Shown here: positions 37,398 through 47,357 of the stretch, in pieces | Numbering within the stretch: position 1 is the first letter of the stretch | Layout: each line of letters opens with the position of its first letter | From: Tannerellaceae bacterium | Lineage (GTDB): Bacteria > Bacteroidota > Bacteroidia > Bacteroidales > Tannerellaceae | NCBI GenBank assembly: GCA_021201295.1 | Contig: JAJQFE010000060.1 | Location: 1-49,379, forward strand | Direction: 5' to 3' | DNA: 49,379 nt | Notes under the pieces: model-generated | What the model was told of the DNA's origin: nothing | The model's database searches: none | Seen by the model: the letters and a program-made list of their open reading frames with translations, nothing else | Translations under genes and position numbers: made by a program

Positions 37398-38837
37398 ATG
37401 ATACATTCATTTATTCATACATCAGAAAAGAATAATTTCTATATATATGATGATCAACACAGATTGTCCATGTTGATCCATCCGCGATTAGAGGAAGTTT
37501 ATAAATCGACAACGGATGTTGATCCGTATTATGTGGGAAAATATGCATACTTAAAAATCATGGTTTTTTCGATCAGCCTAAACCTGCGGAGTTTGATACG
37601 GTTATAGAGGAATCAATGATAAAAGGAAGTTTAATTCGAACTAAACAAATTGTATTTGATGTAACAAGTTCATGCAATTTAAAATGTGCGTATTGCTCTC
37701 AAGGAGAATTGTATGGAAATATAGAAGGTAAAAATAGTAAAAATGTCAATACTCATTCTGCAATTAATTTATTGAAATATATTTTTGATCTTAAACGCAA
37801 AAATAATGAAACTAAATTAACCATATGTTTTATGGCGGTGAACCATTATTGAATATGAGTTTTATTGAACAGATAATTGAAGTTGTTTCTCAATTAAATA
37901 TTGGAAAAGAGATGGAGGTTTCTTATTTAATGACAACTAATGCTACATTAATTCATAAGTACCTACCTTTTTTAGTTGAGAATAAATTCAGGTTGATGAT
38001 TAGCCTGGATGGAAACGAAGAAAACCATAGTTATCGTTTTTTCGTAAAGACAAGAAAAACTCTTTTCAGAAAGTAATCGAAAATTTGGATATGATTCAAA
38101 GAGTTTATCCCAACTATTTTGTCAATAATATTAACTTCAATGCTGTTTTGCATAATCGGAATTCAGTAAAAGATATTTACGAATTTATTTATACCAGATA
38201 TAATAAAATTCCAAGAATTTCAGAATTGGTAGTCGACAATGTAAATCCGGATAAAAAATCTGTTTTTAAGAAGATGTTTCATGATAGAAAAAAGTGAAAT
38301 CGAATACCAAAAGGAAAATTCCGAATTGTTACATATATCACATCCTGAATCATTCTTGTTTCATGAATTGACTAATTTTGTAAAATATCAATCCATTAAT
38401 TTCTATGTATCAAATATAACTTCCTTATTGTATGATGAGAAAAAATCTTTGCCGACAAACACATGTTTGCCTTTTTCTAAAAAATATATTTAACCAATGA
38501 TAATAGCCTCTTACCATGTGAAAAAAGTAACCATAAATATTCCATGGGAAAGGTGAATCAAAATGTAATAATTGATATTCCGGAAATCACAAGACAATTA
38601 AACTTTTACTATCAACAGGTAGAAAAAGTTTGCAGTAAATGTTATATTCACAGATTTTGTGGAGTCTGCATGTTTTGTTTAGAAAATTTAGACAGATTGG
38701 ATACGGAAGAGTTTGTTTATGATATTTTTCATGATCAAAAAGCTTTTCAAACTAAATTGTATCGTATTTTTTCTTCTCTCGAAAAACAGCCCAATGATCT
38801 TACCGAAATATTAGAAAATATAGTAATCACATCATGA
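37398..38837 (+). pseudogene. Radical SAM/SPASM peptide maturase (GG-Bacteroidales system), five frameshifts
   Basis: About 480 residues over six frames. The 4Fe-4S motif is SSCNLKCAYC (CxxxCxxC) near residue 90; FYGGEPLLN is the SAM-binding GGE stretch; LMISLDGNEENH is strand 4-like. The C-terminal SPASM-type cluster has CLPFSKK and CSKCYIHRFCGVC. This fits the TIGR04148 maturase type. Breaks by position: A run near 37553 (one short), T run near 37830 (one short), T run near 38039 (one short), A run near 38288, A run near 38480 (one short). Each correction restores a smooth motif, for example YLKNHGFFDQPK and CFYGGEPLL. It would make thioether or other Cys crosslinks. Confidence 0.85.
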
Positions 38838-39997
38838 TATTAAAAAACACTTTAACCGATTATTGGTTCACTATAGAACCTTATGTATATGTTTCACTGA
38901 CAAAAAAAGTGCATTATTGTACAATACCCTTGATAAAGTAACAATAGAATCAGATAAAGCTGAGGTCATTGAATTGTTGGAGGAGATGCTTCAAAAGGGA
39001 AATTATGGGGTAGCTTTATTACCAAATAAGAATTATCAAAATAAAAATATTCATACTTTTATCAGGGAGCTTCGTGAAAAATACATGGGTGATATTATTG
39101 AGGTTAATCTATCAAAGGGTAAACCAGTTCAATTATTACCATTTTATCTTTTTATGGAATCTAATAAGTTTGAAATATATAAAAAACAGAATTTTCTCCG
39201 GAAGCAAACATTTTAAAAAATTTATTTGAAATCTGTATTCATTTGAATTATACTACCGACGTAGCCATGTTGATTCCTTTTCTGCATTCGGTTCCAGAGA
39301 ATTTAATTTTTAATATTATTGGAAATGTGGAAGAGGTGACCAATTACTGTGAATTATTGTCTTTTTGGGATCAACATCCTTCACTCAAAAAATAGAATGC
39401 TCCTATACCAATTTAATAGCTTTACCGCCATCTTTTAATAATAATTTTTCATACAAAATAGTAGTAAATTTTCCAATAGATATGCAGGAATGGAAGCATT
39501 CCCGAAAAGTATTACTCAATCAAACCCTACCATTCGAATATGTTTTTGAAGTAACTTCAGTTCAGGATTGTCAACAAGCAGAGCTACTTATCGAACAGTT
39601 TCAGATAAAATACTACTGTTTAAAGCCTCTGTATACAGGAGAAAATATTGGTTTTTTTGAGGAAAATATTTTTCTTAATAAAGAAGAGATTCTGAATACC
39701 TCACTATCCATGAAAGATTTTTTTGCACGCCAAACCATGAATATTTATGATTTCGGAAAAATTAATATTATGCCTAACGGGGATGCCTATGCTAACATAA
39801 ATCATCCGGTATTAGGTAATATATATACACATAGTATTTATGAAATAGTAAACAAAGAAATAGAAGAAGGTGTATCCTGGTTTCGTGTTCGCACGCAAGA
39901 ACCATGTAATGATTGTATCTATCAGTGGCTTTGCCCATCCCCTTCCGATTATGAAATAGCGATTGGACGTCCTAATCTCTGCCATGTGAATAATTGA
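38834..39997 (+). pseudogene. Pseudo-rSAM partner protein (GG-Bacteroidales system), three frameshifts
   Basis: About 388 residues. It resembles the TIGR04150 pseudo-rSAM proteins, which retain the fold and the SPASM-like end (EPCNDCIYQWLCPSPSDYE) but lack CxxxCxxC near the N terminus; none is seen. Start ATG 38834 overlaps the maturase stop (ATGA). Breaks: A7 near 38902 (should be eight, giving VSLTKKSALLYNTLD), T4 near 39192 (should be five, NFSPEANILKN), A6 near 39387-39392 (should be seven, HPSLKKIECSYTNL). By family knowledge it partners the maturase; its biochemical role is not known. Confidence 0.83.
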
Positions 39998-40047
39998 ACA
40001 GTCACAAATATAATTATTTTTAAAACGACAAATAATTTAGAATTGAT

Positions 40048-41205
40048 ATGAAAAGAAGAATTTACATTTCAGGAATTATTCTGTTAATAATACTGACAGG
40101 ATGCACAGGAGGAAACAAATATTCAATGGAGGATTTGATAATTGTAGATATTAACAAAAGTTATCCTGATAAAGAATTGATCCTTCAGGATTTTATGGAG
40201 GTAGAATATATTGCACTGGAAACTACGGACAAATTTTTGACCCAAGGTGTGGTGAAAGCTATCGGTAAGAATCTCATAGTGGTAACAAACTGGATAAATG
40301 ATGGAAATATTTTTCTTTTTGACAGAACAGGCAAAGCCTTAAGAAAGATAAACCGTTTTGGACAAAGTGGTGAGGAATATTCACAAATTACAGAGATTAT
40401 TCTGGATGAGGATAAAAATGAACTTTTTGTTATAGATTATCCAGTAAGAAAAATATTAGCATATAATCTCCAGGGAGACTATAAAAGAAGTTTCAATTTT
40501 TTAGACACCAGCTATTATACCTTTATATTTAATTATGACCGGGATAATTTAATTTGTTATAGAAGTTACTTACCAATAGATAACGAACAAGCCGGTCATT
40601 TAATTATTTCGAAACAAGATGGAAGTGTTACCCGGGAAATTCCGATTCCTTTTAAAGAGATTAAAACACCGGTTGTAATAATGGCAGAAGAGGATATACA
40701 TGTAACACCCAGTTTCCAGCTAATGATACCTTATAATGGTAATTGGATACTTGTAAATACATCTTCTGATACTATATACAACTATTCTCCGGATTATAAT
40801 CTAACTCCTTTAATGGTAAGAACCCCTTCCATACACTTCATGGAATCAGAAGTGTTTCTTTTTCTAAACATTGCTACTGACCGATATTATTTCATGCAAA
40901 CTATGAAGAAAGAATTTGACTTTGAAAAAAGAAAAGGGTTCCCTTTAACTAATTTAGTGTATGATAAGGAGGCAAAATCCATATTTAAATATACTGTATA
41001 CAATGATGATTTTTCAGGTAAGAAACAAGTCTATTTAAGTTCACGACCTGGCACTCATGAAATTGCAACCTGGCAGTCTTTAGATGCTCCCAATCTTGTG
41101 GAGACTTACGAGAACGGACAGCTGAAAGGTAAACTGAAAGAAATGGCAGCTAAATTGGATGAAGAATCAAATCCGGTAATTATGCTGGTGATGCATAAGA
41201 AATAA
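40048..41205 (+). CDS. Six-bladed beta-propeller lipoprotein
   Basis: 385 residues, intact. Lipoprotein signal MKRRIYISGIILLIILTGC, then the 6-bladed propeller of the DUF4934/DUF5128-like Bacteroidota group: VEYIALETTDKFLTQG, ITEIILDEDKNELFVIDYPV (NHL-like strand), HLIISKQDGSVTREIPIPF. Such proteins often sit next to GG-type RiPP genes, function unknown; an exported binder of the product or of a surface ligand is possible. It follows the pseudo-rSAM gene by 50 bases. Confidence 0.8.
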   Translation: MKRRIYISGIILLIILTGCTGGNKYSMEDLIIVDINKSYPDKELILQDFMEVEYIALETTDKFLTQGVVKAIGKNLIVVTNWINDGNIFLFDRTGKALRKINRFGQSGEEYSQITEIILDEDKNELFVIDYPVRKILAYNLQGDYKRSFNFLDTSYYTFIFNYDRDNLICYRSYLPIDNEQAGHLIISKQDGSVTREIPIPFKEIKTPVVIMAEEDIHVTPSFQLMIPYNGNWILVNTSSDTIYNYSPDYNLTPLMVRTPSIHFMESEVFLFLNIATDRYYFMQTMKKEFDFEKRKGFPLTNLVYDKEAKSIFKYTVYNDDFSGKKQVYLSSRPGTHEIATWQSLDAPNLVETYENGQLKGKLKEMAAKLDEESNPVIMLVMHKK

Positions 41206-41224
41206 AAATTGTTATGCCTAAATG

Positions 41225-41274
41225 GGCAAAGTTATACATTACAAGCTTTATAGATACAATTGTATAACTTTGCC
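41225..41274. repeat. 14-bp inverted repeat between convergent genes
   Basis: GGCAAAGTTATACA and TGTATAACTTTGCC flank 22 bases. Each arm carries TAACTTTG, the -7 form TAnnTTTG, once on each strand. It lies 19 bases after the propeller gene. No T tract; promoters or a protein site are possible. Confidence 0.6.
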
Positions 41275-41383
41275 ACCCTATAAATATAGGAGTGAACATC
41301 TTTTCAAAAGACTCATAGAATATCTATTTATGCCTCAAATTTCCCTTATACATTAAGTGAATGTAAGGTAAAACGATCTTTCT

Positions 41384-42110
41384 TTATAGATCTTCTTCCT
41401 CATCAGCTAACCAGGTCCCAAGAAAATAATGAACTGCATATGCCTCTTTTAAACATTTTTTTAGCTCCTCTCCTCTATATCCATTTACAAATAGTCTTGC
41501 CTGTTTTACCGTGAAAGGAGTGACATATTTAGTAGGAATAATATAAATATCTTTCTTTTCTTCTTCTGTTAAAATGTTATATAAATTGGTTAGTAATCGA
41601 GGTCCGGTCGTGTTGAGAACATATTTAAGTTTAGACAAATGTCTATATTGATCCAAATCCAAAGAAAATATTTTTTCTATTATTATTTTTATATAAAAAT
41701 GGCCTGCGATGCTGCCCATAAAGGCATTATTAAAATAAAGAAGATTTTCCCCTTTTTCATTTTTGTATTTTTCTTCACAGGCAAAAAAAACAATTCTTGT
41801 ATGCTAATAAATGCTCTATAGATTTTATTGATTCATAATCAAAATCTACATATACACCTCCATAATGATCTAAAATTAAATATCTTATTATGTCCCATCT
41901 TTGAATATTATGAGGAAACTCATTATATCGTTCCCAGTAATGCGGATAATGTATAAGGATAAAATTATTCATTCTTTCATTATCCCATAATTCATATTTC
42001 CAATCCGGATAATCCCTTTTCCATGTTTTTGCCAAATATTTAAAATAAGCTGGAAGAGGAGGTTCCAAATTTGACCAGACCTGATGAATAATTTTAGGAA
42101 TCCTTATCAT
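41384..42110 (-). pseudogene. Glycosyltransferase with DxD motif (GT32/OCH1-like), frameshifted
   Basis: About 242 residues. IPKIIHQVWSNLEPPLP and YPDWKYELWDNERM are the GT32 opening; GGVYVDFDYES carries the DxD nucleotide-metal motif; the C-terminal part ends in a His/Trp-containing HYFLGTWL. The frame breaks at an eight-base A run (plus strand) near 41783-41790, one too long; correction gives NCFFACEEKYKNEKGENLLYF. It differs from the glycosyltransferase at 35374, so the locus offers two transferases. Precedes... in transcript order it follows LanC-like gene 2 by 58 bases. Confidence 0.8.
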
Positions 42111-42168
42111 ATTCGTTTAGTTTAGAGTATATCAACAATAAGTCATTTAACTTTTTATGGACTTTCTT

Positions 42169-42891
42169 TTATTTATCTTGTATAGATCTTACTATTTTAC
42201 CTGCTAATCCATCCATCAAACCTAATTTATAAGAAGAAAGATCATTCATTTTTATTTCGATTTCTTCCGTATGAAGTAAAGATATTATATCTGTTTCATA
42301 CATGAGTTTTCTGTTCTCAAAATATTTCAGAAATTCTTCCATATGGTAATGGAGAGATAAAGAGGTTTCATTTATATTTATTTTAAGAATGAAGTCGTAA
42401 ATCTCTTTTAAATAATCCTCAGTAAAAGGAGGTTTCCTTTCATGCAACATACATCCTTTTATTCTTGCCAAAACATATAATAATATACCTTCAAACCCTG
42501 TTTCTATGGATTTATCTTCCATGCTTTGAATATTGCTCTCCATGATACGATGATCTATTTCTTCACACACTTCATTTGTATCACAATCAACAAATTTATG
42601 TTGGGATAAAAATTCTATTCCCCATGCGATTCCTGTTAATCCTTTTGAAAAATTATATGGAGTGTCAATATTTATCCCTAAGATTATTTCATCTAATATA
42701 TCCTCCGCAAAGGATAAATAGATCTTATTATCATAATATCTTCCATACATAAAAAACGTGATTGTAAATCCCATTTTACCGTGTAATAATCCTATATCCT
42801 GCGTATATGTATTCATTATCATTAAGTGATGAATAATGAATGTTTTTTCTGAAAAATAAGAATCTATAGTAGGGGCAGACAGATTTCTCAT
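42169..42891 (-). CDS. LanC-like protein 2
   Basis: 240 residues, intact. Same family as gene 1: GLLHGKMGFTITFFMYGR, FSKGLTGIAWGIEFLSQHKF, ETGFEGILLYVLARI and YKLGLMDGLAGKI are successive GxxG repeats of the alpha/alpha toroid. Four repeats are clear against six or seven in true LanC, and no WCYG or CHG zinc ligands are visible. It is shorter than gene 1. Function unknown; a role as binding scaffold for a modified peptide is inference only. The 265 bases upstream (42892-43156) hold no gene. Confidence 0.75.
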   Translation of the reverse strand: MRNLSAPTIDSYFSEKTFIIHHLMIMNTYTQDIGLLHGKMGFTITFFMYGRYYDNKIYLSFAEDILDEIILGINIDTPYNFSKGLTGIAWGIEFLSQHKFVDCDTNEVCEEIDHRIMESNIQSMEDKSIETGFEGILLYVLARIKGCMLHERKPPFTEDYLKEIYDFILKININETSLSLHYHMEEFLKYFENRKLMYETDIISLLHTEEIEIKMNDLSSYKLGLMDGLAGKIVRSIQDK

Positions 42892-43156
42892 ACTATTTTA
42901 ATCAAAGGATTGTTTATTTGCTATTTGGATGAATTTATAATCCCTATTAATGTAAAATTAATTATTTGTGGTTAACAAAGCAAATAATAAGATTGCTATT
43001 TAGACTAAAATCCTATATTTATATAATGATCTCAGACAAAAATGTACCTATTCATCCTGTCTCTCTAAAAGAGAGGGAAATAAATTTATACAAAAGGCAA
43101 CCTACATTTAAAATAGGCCACCCTTATGATATTTAGTATATTCCCTAACAGAAAAA

Positions 43157-46100
43157 TTATTTCTTCAAATGCTTCTCCCGGCGGTAAGCAAAATAGAATA
43201 CCTTGGGAAGAACAGTGAACGACAGGATCATACAGCTAATGATCCCTCCTACGATCATAATAGCCAGCGGTTTCTGAATCTCTGAGCCCATTCCGTTTGA
43301 TAAGGCAGCCGGCAATAATCCCATCGACCCCATCAATGCGATCATCAACACAGGGCGTACCCGCTGGGCAATCGCATCATTGATCGCAACCCGTAAATTA
43401 TGCGTCTGCTGCATTCGCTTCTTCATCAACGCGATCAGCAATATACTGTCAATAGAAACAATTCCAAAAAGAATAATAAACCCGATACCCGCTAATATGC
43501 CAAAAACAGTCCCCGTAGCCCATAAGGAGAGAAACCCACCAATAAAGGCATACGGCATCGCACTGGCAGCAATCAGTGTATCTTTAACAGTACGGAAATT
43601 CATATATAAAAGGAACAGAATCAGTAATAAAGCAGCCGGGACAATGACCATCAAACGACCGGTAGCCCGTTGCTGGCTTTCAAACTCACCCGCCCAGACC
43701 ATTTTATTTCCGGTTTGTAAAGGAACGTTTTTCGCTACTTTCTTCTGTGCCTCTGCAATAGTAGAACCCAGGTCCCGATCCCGGATACTAAACCCAACTC
43801 CTATATAACAGCTACTTCCTTCCCTGTAAATAAAGGCAGGACCGGTAATAGAAGTGATCCCCGCAATCTCTTTCAAAGGGACTTGTTTACCATCCATCGT
43901 AGGAATCAGAATATTGCCGATCTTATCCTCCGTATCCCGGAAATCTTTCTGGAAACGAACCATAATATCAAACGTACGTTCATTCTCATAGAATGTGCTG
44001 GCAGCTTTCCCTCCGATAGCCATTTCCACCACCGCCTGGGCATCTGCCATAGACACCAAATAACTGGCCATTCGGGATTCTTCCAGTTTGATCTGCAATT
44101 CCGGCAACCCTATACTACGAAAGACATTCACATCCTCAATCCCGCAGATATCCTTAATGGTAGCTGCCGTACGATCCGCCAACTCTTCCAGTTCATACAA
44201 ATCGTTTCCGAATATTTTAATAACCAGCGCACTTTTTACCCCGGCCACATATTCTTCTACATTATCCTGAATCGGCTGGCTGAAAGCGAAAATAATTCCC
44301 GGATACACACTCAGGGTATCCTGCATCTGGTTGATCAGTTCATCTTTGGATATGTTTCGCTTCCATTCCTTCTCAGGTTTAAGCTCCGTATGGAATTCAA
44401 TATTGAAAAACCCGGTCGCATCCGTTCCATCATTCGGACGTCCGGTCTGTGTCAGGACAAACTCAACTTCATCAAATTGCCGGAGCCTGGCTTTCATTTC
44501 CTGTGTAATACGCACCGATTCCTCCAGGTTGATACTATTCGGTAAAGTAGCCCGCACATAGATCGCCCCTTCATTCATATTAGGAATAAACTCTGTACCC
44601 CAGAAACTGAACTGGATGACACAGACCACTAACAAACAAATAAAGGCCAGAAGCGTACCCCTGCGGTAACGGGAACTGAATTCAAATAAACGATACAGGT
44701 TCGTAGTGAAAAAGCGGCTGATGGCATTCGTTTTTTCTTGGATCGGCTTGTTCAATAACATTTTACACATCACCGGGACGTAGGTCAGGGAAAGGATCAG
44801 CGAACCTAATAAAGCATACCCCAGCGTAAAGGCCAGCGGAGAGAACATTTTTCCTTCCACCTTCTGGAAAGAGAAGATAGGGAAAAGAGCTACCACGAGA
44901 ATAATCTGCGCAAAGAAAATATGGGAAGCCACACTACCTGCACTCTTTTTGATCAGGCCTCCTTTCAGGGAAGAGATAAAACGGGCGCCTAATGCCTCAG
45001 AACGTTTTTCCATGGCCACAAAAACCACCTCTACGATCACTAAAGTTCCTTCCAGTAACAACCCAAAGTCTAAAGCACCCATAGAGATCAGGTTAGCAGG
45101 CAATCCCTGAATCCGTAACATAATGATAGCGAATAAGAAAGAGAGGGGGGGTCACTGTCGCCACAATGAAAGTGGTACGCCAGTTAAACAGGAATATAAA
45201 GACGATCAGGGAAACTAACAGGATCCCTTCAATCATATTTTTTAATACAATACTTACCGTGGCATCTACCAGTTTGGTACGATCCATAAATGGAACGATC
45301 TTGACGTTTTCCGGTAAAATCCGCTCATTTAACTCTTCAATCTTTTCTTTCAGCCGTTCAATGACTTCACCGGGATTCTGTCCACGCAACATGATCACAA
45401 TTCCCTGCACCACATCATCTTTCTCATTCAACCCCACCTGTCCGAGACGGGGTTTGGAAGAGACACTTACCGTCGCCACCTGCTTGATGCGGATAGGCAT
45501 ATCTCCTTTTACTTCAATAAGGATATTTTCAATATCTTCAATACTTTCCAGTAAACCAATCCCTCTTACTACGTACGCCTGGCTTCCCTTCCGGATAATG
45601 TCTCCCCCTACGTTAATATTACTACTGGCAACAGCTTCATACACCTGCAAAGGCGAGAGGTCATAATTGGTCAGTTCAGCCGGGTTGACTTTGATCTCAA
45701 ACATCTTCTCCTCTCCTCCGAAACTGGCAATCGTAGCAATCCCAGGTACTAAAAGAAGTTCTCGTTCAATGACCCATTCCTGGATAGCAGTAACCTCCCG
45801 GATCGGCAGGTCACTTTCAATAATATACCGAAATATTTCACCGGTAGCTCCTGAGGGAGGCTCAATCGACAGGTCTACTCCTTCCAGCAGGTCAATATCC
45901 TGCATCCGGTTGGAAGCATACTGCTGTGCATAGAAATCATCTACCCCATCTTCAAACAAGACCGTAACTACTGACAAGCCAAACAGAGAGGTAGAACGAA
46001 CCTCCGTTTTCCGGGGGATAGTATTTAATTGCTGCATGACCGGCAGCGTAACAAATTTCTCCACCTCCTCCGCACTTCGTCCCGGCCACTGGGCAATAAT

Positions 46101-46253
46101 CTGCACACGGGTATTCGTCACATCCGGATAGGCTTCAATCGGTGTATTTTTATAACACAGTATCCCTGCTACCAACAGCAGCGCTGTCATAAAAAGAACC
46201 AGGATGTGATTACGCAGGGCAAAGGCGATAATATTTTCAACAAATTTATGCAT
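43157..46253 (-). pseudogene. czcA: CzcA-type heavy-metal RND efflux pump, frameshifted
   Basis: About 1032 residues, normal for the HME family. N-terminal VENIIAFALRNHILVLFMTAL; PIEAYPDVTNTRVQIIAQWPG is the HME signature; ISMGALDFGLLLEGTLVIVE is the TM4 proton-relay segment, with Glu in the second acidic position where many CzcA have Asp. WAGEFESQQRATGRLMVIVP is typical of CzcA/CusA. One break: seven C (G on plus strand at 45145-45151) should be six, restoring VTPLSFLFAIIMLRIQG. Exports divalent cations (Co, Zn, Cd, Ni) or Cu/Ag; the subtype is not certain. Last gene of the czcCBA operon. Confidence 0.9.
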
Positions 46254-46256
46254 AAC

Positions 46257-47351
46257 TTATTTCCCTTTTAATTCCGAATAGACCAACAACTGATTCTTTG
46301 CCACCACTTTTTCTCCTTCTTTCAGTCCCGCAGCCAGGAAGGTCATATCCCGGGTGTGACCTACCGGAACCACTTCCCGGATAGAAAAATGGCCCTCTCC
46401 CTCTTCTACAATAACATGATACGTATCATTATCGAAAATAAGTACCTCCGAAGGAATAGCTACTTTCTGATGGGTATAGGTTTCTTTTAGGGTAATCACT
46501 ACCGACATTTTCGGCTTCAGCTTCAAGTCTGGATTTACCATAACTATACGGGCCTTCAGTGCCTTATCCTCCGGGTCAAACACCTGGGAAAGTGTCGATA
46601 TCTTTCCAGAAAATTCCTCACCCGGATAAGAAAGCGTAGTAATCACCGCCTCCATGCCTTCCCGGACAAAAGAGAGATTGCTGGCATAGACATTCGCAAT
46701 GATCCACACGGAACTCAGGTCCGCTACAGTAAATGCCGGGTCTCCTTCGGCAGAAACCGTACTACCCTGGCTTACATCTTTCGTAATAATATAGCCATTC
46801 ACAGGGCTGGTCACAGCAAAAGTTCCGTTTCCTTTACTGGAACCAAAAACAGAAATATCAGCTTTCAATTTACCCAGCATGGCTTCCGCCTGCTTTGCCT
46901 GTCCTTTCGCTTCCAGTAATTCCCTTTCCGACAACATACCATCCGCATGCATAGACCGGGCCGTTCTCAATTCACGCCGGGCAATTGTCAGTGCTGTTTC
47001 TACACTGATCATCTCTGCTTCCAGGGCACTTAATTCCGTACTCCAGATATCCATTAATTTCTGTCCTTTACTGACCTTATCTCCCAGCGAGAAATAGGTA
47101 CGCTCAATCACCCCGCTGACAAGCGGAATATAAGCAACCGTCTGATCCAGATCGCTGATCACCTTACCCGTCAGGGTCATTTCTGTTTCCTGATCCGATG
47201 TGACCACCTCAACGGTTTTTATATTTTTCAAAAATTGGAAATGGATCTGATGGTCTTCCCTATCAGCAGCACGATCGGTATGATTAGCGCAGCCTGTCAC
47301 CAGGCAAAAGCAAAAAACGGAAAATAGAATTGTAATCTGTTTCTTTATCAT
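46257..47351 (-). CDS. czcB: CzcB-type periplasmic adaptor lipoprotein
   Basis: 364 residues. Lipoprotein signal ending VTGC. Lipoyl half PLVSGVIERTYFSLGDKVSKGQ, hairpin, second half FAVTSPVNGYIITKDVSQGS, then beta-barrel. It links the pump to the outer-membrane protein. Three bases from czcA and six from the outer-membrane gene upstream. A His-rich metal-binding N terminus as in some CzcB is seen only as HTDRAADREDHQIHF. Confidence 0.9.
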   Translation of the reverse strand: MIKKQITILFSVFCFCLVTGCANHTDRAADREDHQIHFQFLKNIKTVEVVTSDQETEMTLTGKVISDLDQTVAYIPLVSGVIERTYFSLGDKVSKGQKLMDIWSTELSALEAEMISVETALTIARRELRTARSMHADGMLSERELLEAKGQAKQAEAMLGKLKADISVFGSSKGNGTFAVTSPVNGYIITKDVSQGSTVSAEGDPAFTVADLSSVWIIANVYASNLSFVREGMEAVITTLSYPGEEFSGKISTLSQVFDPEDKALKARIVMVNPDLKLKPKMSVVITLKETYTHQKVAIPSEVLIFDNDTYHVIVEEGEGHFSIREVVPVGHTRDMTFLAAGLKEGEKVVAKNQLLVYSELKGK

Positions 47352-47357
47352 GATCTT

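Noticed and set aside
33874-42891. Integrative element at tRNA-Lys
   Set aside because: No integrase, and no repeat of the tRNA 3' end found at the far side of the AT-rich block; the tRNA is followed by its own terminator and an intact regulator gene.
43060-43085. CTCTCT/AGAGAG hairpin as terminator of czcA
   Set aside because: Short stem and no T tract on the minus strand; left unassigned.
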